DNA of 40,210 bases from contig JADJRE010000025.1 in the NCBI GenBank assembly GCA_016712375.1, forward strand, positions 1 through 40,210. The letters run 5' to 3'. The stretch is from Rhodospirillales bacterium (GTDB taxonomy: Bacteria > Pseudomonadota > Alphaproteobacteria > Rhodospirillales > Defluviicoccaceae). Both the position numbers and the translations under genes were made by a program. The notes below the pieces were generated by a model. The model saw only the letters and a list, made by a program, of their open reading frames with translations, was not told the origin of the DNA and did not search any database. Below are positions 1-9,308 of the stretch, one piece after another (position 1 is the stretch's first letter; each line of letters begins with the position of its first letter).

Positions 1-755
1 CTCAGCGAAATCGCCTCGTCGCACCGGCCTCAGCTGAACGGCTGTCCGCTCTCGACCCCAGTCTACGCCGGATCCTGCGCGATCCGTCGTCGCGCCAGGA
101 GCAGAGCTGGAGCATTCCAGATGCCGCCGACTCGATCGGCATCCCCGCTATCGATCTGCTTGCCGTCGTCAACGGCTGCTCGTCGAATGCCTGCGCCGCC
201 GCCCGCTCGGTCCCGTCGACGGCGACGCTCCGCCGGGCTGGCTGAGGGAATTCGGTGCGAGGTCCGCCGCGACGATCGACGTCCGCCGCTGCTTGCACAG
301 CAGGGGACCCGTCCGCGCGGTAATGAGGAGCTAGCCGAAGCGGCGACGCACCTGATCATCGACGCTCCGTTCGATCCCGATACCGCTGCGGCGCATCTCG
401 ACACAAGGCTTTCGAGACGACGGCACGTCGTTGGGCGTCGCTCATTGGCGCATCTGGTGCCGGCGGTCGGCTGCCGTACCACCCGCGCCGAACCGGAGAC
501 AGACGCGGCGCCGCGAATCTGGAGCAACGGGACGGCGTGCATATCGACGTCCGCGGCCTGGCGGCACCCGGCCCGCTGGTCGCTATTCTTCGGCCCATTG
601 ATCGTGTGAGTTGTGGCGATACGGTGATCGTCCATCACCATCGCGAACCGTCTTTCCTGTTTCCGGAACTGGCCGAGCGTGGATGGAGCGCAACACGACT
701 GCCTGGGCAACCGGACGAGTTCGTGTATCGCCTGTTCCGAAGCGCGACCACATGA
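1..755 (+). CDS. DUF2249 tandem-domain protein, 5' end cut by window, frame-disrupted
   Basis: DUF2249 is a small TusA-like fold found beside hemerythrins and NO-related genes in denitrifiers; its biochemical role is not settled. The clear domain is the last 73 residues: a core reading HIDVRGLAAPGPLVAI, then HHHREPSFLFPELAERGW, then DEFVYRLFR, all in the frame that ends at 753-755. Reading the three frames together, a first DUF2249 copy is visible upstream (IDVR near 270-285, then ATHLIIDAPFDP near 340-375, then FETTARRW near 405). Before it is a short DUF1858-like helical segment (about 55-180). At least two frame changes are needed, so the first half is shifted or decayed. The stop overlaps the ATG of the next gene (ATGA). 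Domain assignment of the second copy is firm; the rest is inference. Confidence 0.6.
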
Positions 756-2026
756 TCGTTCCCCTTGGCGGCGCCCAGCGACGGCTGTTACCGGAAGCGA
801 TTCCGTCACTGTTCTTCGGTACCGCTATCGCGGCCCATGTCCTCGCTTGGGCGGGCCTCATACCGGTTGCACACGAGCTGCCCGGCTTTACGGGCGGGCC
901 TGGGCCCGTCCTTGCCGTATTCCATACCCTGACGATCGGTGTCCTGATATGCACGGCGATCGGCGCATCCTTGCAGATGTTGCCGGTGGCGTTCGGACGC
1001 CCTGCGCCGAGGCAGGTCACGTGTATCGTCGTGTACTGCGCCTTGCTGGCCGGAATCGTGCTGCTCGTGACAGGTCTCGGCGTGAACGACGCCATGATCT
1101 CCGGTGCTGCTGCGGCCAGTCTTCGATCGCCGCCGGTCTCTGTGTGGCCACCATCTCCAGAATCCTCTTTGCCGCCAGAGGCATGAGAATCGTCCGGCAT
1201 AGCGTGGCGGTTGCGCTCGTTTCCCTGAGCGTCGCCGTCGTCTTCGCCTTGGCACTCACCGCCGATTACCAGTTCCCCTTGCTGGCGGAGCATCGTCGGG
1301 TTGCGCTCGCACATGCCGTCCTGACCAGCTTCGGCTTCATGGGAATGCTGGTCTTTGCATTCAGCCATATCCTGATTCCGATGTTCGCCGTGGCGGAGGC
1401 GCCGGCCGGCTCCGTGCTCGACTGGACGCTCGCGCTTCTGGCCATGGCGCTCGCGGGCGCTGTTGCCGGTTGTCTGTGCGCGTGGCCGGTCCTCACGTCG
1501 GTTGCCGGCGGGGTAGGCCTGGTCGGCGCGCTCCTGCACGTGGCAGTGATGGCAAAAACCGTTGAGCGGCGCGTGCGCAAGCGGATGGGCCCCGAATTCG
1601 TCCTCATCCGCGTTTCATGGTGCATGCTGCTGGTCGGCATTTTGCTGGCCACCGCGCTGCCGTTCGGGCTGCTCTCGGACACTTGGCCGGCGGTCACGAT
1701 CGTTGTTGTCGCCTACGGTTGGCTATTGACGTTCCTGCTGGGCGTGCTGCAGCGCATTTTGCCGTTTCTGGCGTCGATGCACACCGCCCGGTCGGGTCCC
1801 GGACTGCTCTCTCCATCGCGGTTGACTGTGGAAACCGCTGCGGGTCCACCTCTGGTGTCATTTGGGTGCAGTTGCGGCGCTGGTGACCGGTGCCTTCTTC
1901 GCGGTACCGGAAATCATTCAGATCGGTGCCGCGGCGGGCACGATCGGTGCCTTGGCATTCGGCTGGTTCGCCATCACGATTTTCCGACGTACGCAGGCGC
2001 ACTGCAATGCACCGGCGATCAACTGA
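752..2026 (+). CDS. NnrS-like polytopic membrane protein, two frameshifts
   Basis: An inner-membrane protein of about 420 residues with roughly twelve hydrophobic segments. Histidines start several helices (FHTLTIGVLICTAIGASLQM; AHAVLTSFGFMGMLVF; FSHILIPMF), the pattern seen in NnrS and related heme-binding proteins linked to NO resistance. The ATG at 752 overlaps the preceding stop. Continuity needs a frame change near 1110-1130 and another near 1832, after SRLTVE; beyond it the other frame gives the C-terminus KPLRVHLWCHLGAVAAL, then three more hydrophobic stretches, ending at 2024-2026. Position between a DUF2249 protein and a hemerythrin supports a role in NO or nitrosative stress. A heme-copper oxidase subunit I relative is an alternative label. 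Hydrophobicity and layout are seen; the function is inferred. Confidence 0.55.
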
Positions 2027-2038
2027 AGGGCTGCAACC

Positions 2039-2539
2039 ATGACCATCCATGAAAGCATCGGCGCGACGCTGCATGCGGAACATTTGCAAACATTGTCGGC
2101 GATGGACGCACTCGACGGCCGGACCGCGGGCGAGGCGAAGCGCCGTCCCCTCGATGCCTTGCGCCCGGAGGACAAGCAGCTCGTCGAGGCCCTGGTCGCG
2201 GTCATCGACTCCGACGTCTGCCGTCACTTCCGTTTCGAAGAGGAGGAGCTGTTCCCGAAACTCGAAAAGCACGGAATGGGTGACGTCACGCGGATGCTCA
2301 TTGAGGAGCATGCCACGATCAAAGGCTTCATCGCCCCGCTGAAGAGGCTCTGCCAAACTGCATTGGAAAGGCCACTGGGCAAAAGCGAGTGGGTGGAGTT
2401 TCGAAATCTCGCGATGGATCTCGTCAACAGCATCACCTTCCATATTCAGAAGGAAGAGATGGGGATCATCCGAGGCATGGAAATGCTACTGGACGAAGCG
2501 AGCTGCCGCGAATTGGTCTGCCGGTACAGTGCCTATTGA
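2039..2539 (+). CDS. Hemerythrin HHE domain protein
   Basis: A soluble four-helix di-iron protein of 166 residues. Candidate ligands are seen in order: HAEH near residues 13-16, CRHFRFEEEELFP near 62-74, EEHATIKGF near 86-94, and FHIQKEEMGI near 140-149, which match the HHE repeats. Bacterial hemerythrins bind O2 or NO, or repair Fe-S centres (RIC/YtfE type). The N-terminal ScdA domain of RIC proteins is absent here. It starts 12 bp after the membrane-protein gene, so the two are probably co-transcribed with the DUF2249 gene. The set resembles NO-stress clusters of denitrifiers. Reading frame is intact, unlike its two upstream neighbours. Confidence 0.8.
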   Translation: MTIHESIGATLHAEHLQTLSAMDALDGRTAGEAKRRPLDALRPEDKQLVEALVAVIDSDVCRHFRFEEEELFPKLEKHGMGDVTRMLIEEHATIKGFIAPLKRLCQTALERPLGKSEWVEFRNLAMDLVNSITFHIQKEEMGIIRGMEMLLDEASCRELVCRYSAY

Positions 2540-2622
2540 CCTCATCCAGGGACTGGGATGGACCGTTCGAAGGCGAGGGCGCCCGGCGTGCCCGCCCAGG
2601 CTCGGCAGCGCTCGTTACAAGC

Positions 2623-2636
2623 TTGACCAAAATCAA
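2623..2636. promoter_or_regulatory. FNR/Dnr-type box upstream of moaA
   Basis: The sequence TTGAC-CAAA-ATCAA matches the FNR/CRP-family anaerobic box TTGAT-N4-ATCAA at 9 of 10 positions. It lies 77 bp before the likely moaA ATG at 2713, which fits a class II site with a leader of about 40 bases. The implied control is induction without oxygen or in the presence of NO. Confidence 0.6.
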
Positions 2637-2712
2637 TTGCGAGACCGCCTCTTCGGTACAGGGTGACAGTGCGTTGCAGCGCATGGGCGAGTCCCTCGGA
2701 CGGAGACAGACG

Positions 2713-3798
2713 ATGGCATTGCTCGACACCACGTGGCCGGACGGCGATGGCGCTCTGGATGGCCCGGCCGGGCCAACGACCCGGCGCGCGCTGCCGGCAA
2801 CGACGGCCTCGCGTCGATCCGCTCGGCCGCAGGATTACCTATCTACGCGTGTCGGTAACTGACCGCTGTATTTCCGCTGTCACTACTGCATGGCCGGCCA
2901 GCCGGATTTTGTCCCGAAGAAAGAGCTGCTGAGCCTGGAAGAAATCGAGCGCGCCTGTGCCGTTTTCGTTCATCTCGGCATCAGCAAGGTACGTGTCACC
3001 GGCGGCGAGCCGCTATTGCGCCGCGGAGTCATCGGGCTGTTTCGCGCCCTCGGCCGGCTATTGGCGAACCGCGAACACAGCGAGGTGACTCTGACCACGA
3101 ACGGCGGGCTGCTTGCCACGCATGCACGCGACCTCGCCGACTGCGGGGTTCGCCGCGTCAACGTATCCCTGGATTCGCGCGATCCCGAGAAATTCCGCTC
3201 GATCACCGGCGGCGACCTCCAACCGGTCCTCGACGGACTGGAGGTGGCGAAAGCCGCAGGTCTCCAGGTCAAGGTCAATGCGGTTGCGCTTCGAGGCGTG
3301 AACGACGATGAACTGTCCGATATGGTGGGTTGGTGCGGCGCGCAAGGATACGACCTGACATTGATCGAGCTGATGCCGACCACCGGCGCTGAGGGGTTCG
3401 ACCCACGTGCCCGTTTCCTGTCGATGACCAGCGTGCGGGCTTCCCTGGCGCATCGATGGAGGCTGACTGACCTTCCGGACCGTACGGGCGGCCCTGCCAA
3501 GTACGTTCGGGTGGAGGAAACCGGCGGACGGCTCGGCTTCATTTCGGCGCTGTCGGATAATTTCTGCTCCGGGTGCAATCGGGTCCGCATGACCGCGACC
3601 GGTCGCCTATACACCTGTCTCGGACACGCGGATACGACCGATCTGAGAACGCCGCTACGCTGTGGTTGCACTGACGTGGAACTCGAAAATGCAATCAGAG
3701 CGGCGGTTGAACGGAAACCGGAGGCGCACCGATTCAATGAGGAGGACGGCGATCAAACGCTGGTCGGGGGACGCTCGATGAACGTCCCCGGCGGCTGA
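2713..3798 (+). CDS. moaA: GTP 3',8-cyclase MoaA, frameshifted 5' end
   Basis: Radical-SAM enzyme that starts molybdenum cofactor synthesis by rearranging GTP. The N-terminal SAM cluster reads RITYLRVSVTDRC, then after one missing base FRCHYCM, restoring the CX3CX2C motif near 2865-2892; the shift is a lost G after TGT at about 2869. VTGGEPLLRR, the second cluster FCSGCNRVR ... YTCLG, and the terminal Gly-Gly typical of MoaA follow. An ATG at 2713 preceded by GGACGGAGACAG is the best start but needs another shift near 2805. An ATG at 2747 in the SAM frame is the alternative. The stop overlaps the next ATG (TGATG), indicating translational coupling. Confidence 0.88.
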
Positions 3799-4463
3799 TG
3801 GGGCCCTCTGGCACAGGACCGGACTGCCGGGAGCAAGAGCCTGCCGCGGGACCCGGCGACGCGATGCGGGCGGCGCTTAGTGCGCTAATATTGCGCCAGT
3901 CCGTTTCGCCGAAGCGGATGGTCGCTCCCGGACCCGGCGATGACGAAATTCGAGCGATTATGGCGATGGCGCTGACGGCGCCGGATCATGGCCACCTGCA
4001 GCCTTACCGCTTCATCCGGATCGCCGACCTCGCGCGTGAGCGCCTCGGCTTCGTTTTCCAGGAGATCCGCCGGCGGGCCGAACCGGACGCGGAGGAGGCG
4101 GTCCTCCAGCGGGAGCGTGAAAAGGCGTTGAACGGTCCCTGCCTGCTCGCCGTTGTCGGCCGGATCCGGGAGGATCATCTGAAGGTTCCCCCAAGCGAGC
4201 AGTACGCATCGGTCGGCGCCGCCGTGATGGCGGTTCTCGTAGCAGCCCATCTGCTCGGCTACGGCGCGATCATGCTCAGCGGCGACAGGGTGCGCGACCC
4301 GCTTCTGGGTGCGGCGCTCGGCATGAGCGAGGTCGAAGAGCTGGTCGGCTTCATCACGATCGGCACGATCGCCCGACCTCCCTCGCCGAAACAACGACCG
4401 GCTCAAAATGATATTCTCAGCACCTGGGAGGGAACACCCGCCAGCGATGGTCGGCGAGGATGA
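3798..4463 (+). CDS. Nitroreductase-family FMN oxidoreductase
   Basis: A protein of 221 residues resembling the YdjA-type branch of the nitroreductase family, which uses FMN and NAD(P)H. Family marks are the N-terminal helix ILRQSVSPKRM (usually RRSxR), MALTAPDHGHLQPYRF, the central VPPSEQYASVGAAVMAVLVAAHLLGYGAIMLSG stretch, and the GFITIGT strand near the C-terminus. The first 25 residues are Pro/Gly-rich and unlike the family, so an internal start at Met23 is possible. It is coupled by TGATG to moaA upstream and by ATGA to mobA downstream, so it belongs to the cofactor operon. Its substrate is unknown, and no nitroreductase step is part of standard Mo-cofactor synthesis. Confidence 0.75.
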   Translation: MGPSGTGPDCREQEPAAGPGDAMRAALSALILRQSVSPKRMVAPGPGDDEIRAIMAMALTAPDHGHLQPYRFIRIADLARERLGFVFQEIRRRAEPDAEEAVLQREREKALNGPCLLAVVGRIREDHLKVPPSEQYASVGAAVMAVLVAAHLLGYGAIMLSGDRVRDPLLGAALGMSEVEELVGFITIGTIARPPSPKQRPAQNDILSTWEGTPASDGRRG

Positions 4464-5101
4464 CCAGAGCGTCGATAACCGGCCTCATCCTTGCGGGGGG
4501 TCGAGGCCGACGTTTCGGCGGAACCGACAAGGCGTTCATCGACCTGGCAGGAAAACCGCTGATCGGCCACGTCATTGCCCGGATCGCCCCACAGGTCGAT
4601 CGCATCATCATCAACTCCAATAGCAATCCATCTCGATTTGCGACCTTCGATTGCCCGGTCATCGCCGACGACCCGACGCAGGGCTGCAGCGGCGTGTTCG
4701 CCGCCCTGGCGGCGGCATGCCCGTGGATGACAGCGGCGACAACCGCGGAAGGATTGTTGCTGACGGCGCCGACCGACACTCCTTTTCTGCCGCTCAACCT
4801 GGCGGACCTTCTGGCAAAGGCGCTGGCGGCAGGCACGGCAACGGTGGCCTATGCCACCAGTGGCGGTGTGTCCCATCCAACCATTGCCCTCTGGAGCCGT
4901 GTCCCGCTCACCGCTCTGATACAGCGCGCACAGGCGGGCGAAGTTGCGCGGCTACGAACCCTTCTGCCGATGGTGGGGGGCGTGCCGGTCGCGTTTCCGA
5001 TCGACGAGGCAGACCCCTTCTTCAACGTCAACACGCCCGACGATCGGGCCGCCGCCGCTGCCCTGATTGCCGCGTCTACAGCATCTCGGCAATTCGAATG
5101 A
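4460..5101 (+). CDS. mobA: Molybdenum cofactor guanylyltransferase MobA
   Basis: Transfers GMP from GTP to molybdopterin, giving the MGD form that NarG carries. The nucleotide-binding motif GLILAGGRGRRFGGTDKAF lies at residues 8-26, with the expected Lys in the last helix. The TAPTDTPFLP motif supplies the metal-binding Asp, and FFNVNTPDD near the C-terminus is the usual MobA ending. Its 213 residues match the family. It is the last gene of the moaA unit, joined to the nitroreductase by a 4-bp ATGA overlap. Its 3' end overlaps the 3' end of convergent moeA by 26 bp, leaving no room for a terminator between them. Confidence 0.92.
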   Translation: MTRASITGLILAGGRGRRFGGTDKAFIDLAGKPLIGHVIARIAPQVDRIIINSNSNPSRFATFDCPVIADDPTQGCSGVFAALAAACPWMTAATTAEGLLLTAPTDTPFLPLNLADLLAKALAAGTATVAYATSGGVSHPTIALWSRVPLTALIQRAQAGEVARLRTLLPMVGGVPVAFPIDEADPFFNVNTPDDRAAAAALIAASTASRQFE

Positions 5102-6344
5102 AGGCGACCCGTTCGCCGCTGCGGATGCGATCCTGCTGCGCCGGGATAACGATGAAGCCGTCCGCAGCAACCAGAGACGACAACATCGCCGAGCCGGCCG
5201 GCGTAATGACGCTCAGCGTCGGCAATCCGTCCCCTGTCGCGCCGACGACGCGCACCGGCAAATACTCCTGACGGCCGGGCGACCGTGTCCGCTCGTCCTC
5301 GCAGATCGCCGGCTGCATCGCGGGCGGCCGTATCGTGGATCCCGCCCGCTTGCCTATCACCGCGCGGCCGAACAACGAAAAGGTCACGAACGCCGAAACT
5401 GGATTTCCGGGCAGCCCCAGGTACAGCGCTTTGCCCAGGCGGCCGATCGTCATCGGCTTACCGGGCTTGATCGCCACCTTCATCACTTCGAGCGTGCCGC
5501 CGGCTTGAACGACGAGACGGTGCATATGGTCCTCGTCGCCGACCGACACGCCACCGCTGCTGAGGATGATATCCGCTTCCGCTGCGGCCCGTCGCAGCGT
5601 CGCGTCGAGCCGCTGCGGGTCGTCGGGGACTGCACCGAGACTCTTCAACCTGGATGATGGGTACTTTAGTAAGGCCCGCAGCATCATCCGGTTCGAATCG
5701 TAGATCTGGCCGCACGGAAGCAATTCGCCAGGTTGCCTCAACTGCGTTCCGGTGGAGAAAACGGCAACCCTGATCGCGCGTCGGACCTTGACCGTGGCAA
5801 AGCCGGCCGCCGCGAGAATCGCGACGTGGCGGGGATCGATCAGCGTGCCGGCGGTTACGATCGCTCGCCCACGCGGTACGTCCTCGCCGGCGCGGCGAAT
5901 GTGGTCACCGGGGACCGGTCGACGCCACAGGAGCACCGCCTCACCGTCGAGCTCGCAGTGCTCCTGCATGATGACGGCGTCAAATCCTTGCGGAACGGCG
6001 GCACCGGTCAGAATCCTGATTGCAACGTCGCGCCCGTCCGCGAACGCGGGCGTCGTGCCCGGGTCGCCAGCGGCAATCCGACCCGCGAGAGGAAAGCGAA
6101 ACGCCGGTTGCCCCTGACAGGCGGCGCTGCGAACCGCGTATCCATCCATGGCCGAGTTGTCGAACGGCGGCAGTGGCAAGAAGCTCACGACGTTCGCCGC
6201 GACGATCCTGCCGATCGCATCGTCGGTTGGCAGCCACTCGGTCTCGTCCACCGCCGCGACCATGGCCGTCGCCTTCGACAGGGCGACATCCGGCGAGATC
6301 AGCGCCGCTGTCTTGTTGGGCCTGGAGTCAGTTCCATGGTTCAC
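5076..6344 (-). CDS. moeA: Molybdopterin molybdotransferase MoeA
   Basis: Inserts molybdate into adenylylated molybdopterin. At 422 residues it is full length. Visible motifs are LPPFDNSAMDGYAVR in domain III, GDPGTTPAFADGRDVAIRILTGAAVPQG, IMQEHCE, the molybdate-site segment SSGGVSVGDEDHM, and YLGLPGNPVSAFVTF in the catalytic domain. It begins 10 bp after narI, so it is almost certainly transcribed from the nar promoter, tying cofactor completion to nitrate reductase production. It is convergent with mobA. The frame is intact throughout. Confidence 0.94.
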   Translation of the reverse strand: MNHGTDSRPNKTAALISPDVALSKATAMVAAVDETEWLPTDDAIGRIVAANVVSFLPLPPFDNSAMDGYAVRSAACQGQPAFRFPLAGRIAAGDPGTTPAFADGRDVAIRILTGAAVPQGFDAVIMQEHCELDGEAVLLWRRPVPGDHIRRAGEDVPRGRAIVTAGTLIDPRHVAILAAAGFATVKVRRAIRVAVFSTGTQLRQPGELLPCGQIYDSNRMMLRALLKYPSSRLKSLGAVPDDPQRLDATLRRAAAEADIILSSGGVSVGDEDHMHRLVVQAGGTLEVMKVAIKPGKPMTIGRLGKALYLGLPGNPVSAFVTFSLFGRAVIGKRAGSTIRPPAMQPAICEDERTRSPGRQEYLPVRVVGATGDGLPTLSVITPAGSAMLSSLVAADGFIVIPAQQDRIRSGERVAFIRIAEML

Positions 6345-6353
6345 GTTGTCGCC

Positions 6354-7056
6354 TCAGGCAGGTGTCCGGCGGTTGAAGGTCCGGACGATTTGGTAACCCT
6401 TACGCCCACGATACCCAACGGGCGCGCTCCAGATGTGGACGAGCCGGGTGAACGGCGCGACGAGGAAAACCGTCAGCCCGAGGAAGATGTGCACCTTTGA
6501 ACAACAACGGCGCGTCGAGCATGAGCGCTGCGGCATCGTGGCGGAAGGTGACGACGCCATTCGCCCACTGCATGAAACGGACCATCTCCGCACCGTCGAG
6601 GTGCTGTGCCGACACCAGGATCGTCGCCATCCCGAGAGTAAGCTGAATCCAAAGCAGCACCAGGATGGCGATATCCCAGAACGAACTCGTCTTGCGGATC
6701 CGTGAGTCGGCCAGACGACGGTGCAGCAACATCGTCAGTCCGATGAAGCAGAAGATGCCGGCGACGCCACCGGCGGCCATCGCCAACACCTGCTTGAAGC
6801 CGTTGGGTATACCGAAGGCGTGAAACATTTCGATCGGCGTCAGCAGCCCGAAAAAGTGGCCCATGAAGATCACCAGGATGCCGACGTGAAACAGGTTGCT
6901 GCCAGGACCAGTTGCCGTCGACGGAGGACGTTGGCTCGATCCACTCCGCCAGCTGTATTGGTCCATATCGAAACGCACCAGACTGCCCAGGAAGAACACG
7001 CTGAGCGCGATGTACGGATATACGCCATAGAGAAAGCCGTTCATGTATTCGGCCAT
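6354..7056 (-). CDS. narI: Respiratory nitrate reductase gamma subunit NarI, one frameshift
   Basis: Diheme cytochrome b that takes electrons from quinol at the periplasmic face and passes them to NarH. Five hydrophobic segments are readable, starting MNGFLYGVYPYIALSVFFLG. Heme ligand histidines lie in NLFHVGILVIFMGHFFGL and, after a frame change, in VHIFLGLTV...TRLVHIWSAP. The change sits at about 6494, where AAAGG should be AAAG; the other frame then gives the conserved C-terminus to 6354. The start ATG at 7056 is 11 bp after narJ with a GAGAGAG purine tract. At about 233 residues the length is normal, so this is probably functional in the cell. Confidence 0.9.
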
Positions 7057-7067
7057 TGTCTCTCTCC

Positions 7068-7784
7068 CTAGTTCGCGCCGCGCAGGGGCGACGGACCGAC
7101 TCCCGTGTTCATCCGGGCGAGCAACTCGGCCGCCTTGTTGCAGCCGTCCGCGTCGGCGGCGTTCGCGCCTGGGCCGAAACTGACGGCCTCTCCTCCCAAA
7201 TCCGGTCGAGCGCCTGAAGGTCGTCCGGATCATCCTCGGGGAGATCCAGCAGCGTCTGCAAGTCGGCCTGTGCCGGCTCCGCCTCCGTCACCCGGGCAAG
7301 GGCTTCGAAAACCGCCGCGTAGGGGTTCTTTCGGCGACGCAGCCGCCTCCCGGAGAGCAACCAGGATGTGCAGCGGCTGCGACAACAACTCCCGCGCCTC
7401 ATCGAGCGGCCGAGTTGACAGGAATTCGAGGAACAAGGGCAGATAATCGGGAAGCTCGCGGGCGTCGAGTTCCAAGCCGTGGCGGCGATAGAGTTCGAGC
7501 AGGTCGACCATCGCCTGCCCACGATCCCTCGACTCTCCGTGAATGTGCTCGAACAACTGAAGCGAAAGGGATCGCGTCCGATCGAACAAGAATACGTACC
7601 GCTCCTGGAGCTCAAGCAGCGGCATGTTGTCCAGTTGTCGCAAGAGCACGCCGAGCCGGCGCTTCTCGGCCGGCGCGACCAAGCCTTCGATGCTGAGCGT
7701 CGCGTAAAGCTCACCCACCGACGCCTGCAACTCCTCCGTCGGATAACAGAGCAGCACGCTGAGGACCTTGAATGTCTTCGCCAT
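7068..7784 (-). CDS. narJ: Nitrate reductase assembly chaperone NarJ, two frameshifts
   Basis: Dedicated chaperone that holds NarGH while the Mo cofactor is inserted. The N-terminus MAKTFKVLSVLLCYPTEELQ and QERYVFLFDRTRSLSLQLFEHIHGESRDRG are characteristic of the NarJ/TorD group. Two single-base changes interrupt the frame: near 7350 (before RRRKNPYAAVFEALARV) and near 7190, after which EAVSFGPGANAADADGCNK leads to the stop at 7068-7070. Joined, the protein is about 238 residues, the usual size. The ATG at 7784 reads in frame with the preceding narH sequence, so as written narH and narJ form one open frame. Confidence 0.88.
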
Positions 7785-9308
7785 CACATCTGCTCCGTCG
7801 GTGTCGTGATCCGCGGCCTTTTTCGCCGGACCGAACAGGTTGTGAGCGCCTGCATCCCCACAGCCGGACCCGAAGCTGAACCCGCAGGAACCGCGGGTGT
7901 CGTAGACGTCTTCCGCAGTTTCCCGGTGGCTGCTCGGAATGACGAAGCGCTCTTCGTAGTTGGCGATCGCCATCAATTGGTACATCTGCTCGATCTGCAG
8001 CCCGGTCATCCCGACACGCGTTGCGATACTCTCGTCGGTGACACCGTCTATGGTCTTCGCTCGCATGTACGCCCGCATCGCCAGCATCCGTTCGAGGGCG
8101 TGAGCGACCGGCTCCTCCTTGCCGGCGGTCAGCAGGTTGGCGAGGTACTTCAGCGGAATGCGAAGGGAGCGGACGTCCGGCATCGCGCCGTCGAGCCCGA
8201 TCGCTCCCGCCTCCGCCGCCGACTGGATCGGCGACAACGGCGGGACGTACCAGACCATCGGAAGCGTCCGAAACTCCGGGTGCAACGGGAAGGCGACCCG
8301 CCAATCCATCGCCAACTTCCAGATCGGCGACTGCTTGGCCGCTGTGATCCATGCTTCCGGGATGCCGTCCCGGCGCGCCTGCTCTTGGATCTTCGGGTCG
8401 TTCGGGTCAACGAAGACCTTCAAGTGCGCTTCGTAGAGGTCCTCTTCCCCCTCGGTCGCCGCGGCATCGCCGATGCGATCCGCGTCGTAGAGCACGACGC
8501 CGATGTAGCGGATGCGGCCCACGCACGTTTCCGAACATACGGTCGGCTGGCCACTTTCGATGCGCGGATAGCAGAAAATGCACTTCTCGGACTTACCCGA
8601 CTGCCAGTTGTAATAGATTTTCTTGTACGGGCAGGCAGAGATGCACATCCGCCAGCCCCGGCATTTCTCCTGATCGATCAGGACGATGCCGTCCTCTTCC
8701 CGCTTGTATATCGCTCCTGAAGGGCAGGACGCGACACAGGACGGATTGAGGCAGTGTTCGCACAACCGCGGCAGATACATCATGAAGGTGTTTTCGAACT
8801 CGCCGTAAATATCCTTCTGCACTTTGTCGAAGTTGTAGTCTGCGGAACGCTTGCTGAACTCACCGCCCAAGATTTCTTCCCAGTTCGGCCCCCACTCGAT
8901 CTTCTCCATACGCTCGCCGGTGATCAGCGACCGCGGCCGTGCCGTCGGCATCGCCTGAAGTTCCGGCGCCGTCTGCAGATGCTCGTAGTCGAAGGTAAAC
9001 GGCTCATAATAGTCGTCGATCTCCGGCAGGTCCGGGTTGGCGAAGATTTTGGCCAGGATTCGCATCTTGGCGCCCAAGGCCGGCTGCAACGTCCCGTCGT
9101 CGCGGCGAATCCAGCCGCCTTTCCAACGCTCCTGTTTCTCCCAGTCTTTCGGATAGCCGATACCCGGCTTTGTTTCGACATTGTTGAACCAGGCGTATTC
9201 GACACCTTCTCGGTTGGTCCAGACATTCTTGCAAGTGATCGAACAGGTATGACAGCCGATGCACTTGTCCAGGTTCAGGACCATGGCGACATTGGCGCGG
9301 ATCTTCAT
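7784..9308 (-). CDS. narH: Nitrate reductase beta subunit NarH
   Basis: Electron-transfer subunit with three [4Fe-4S] clusters and one [3Fe-4S] cluster. Cysteine groups are CIGCHTCSITCKNVW, CEHCLNPSCVASCP, CRGWRMCISACPYK (Trp replaces a Cys, as expected for the [3Fe-4S] site) and CIFCYPRIESGQPTVCSETC. The start overlaps the narG stop as ATGA. The family length of about 508 residues ends at 7784, but no stop is present in this frame there and translation runs on into NarJ. A one-base loss in the AAAAA at 7819-7823 would create a TGA overlapping the narJ ATG as TGATG. A true NarH-NarJ fusion is the less likely reading. Confidence 0.92.
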
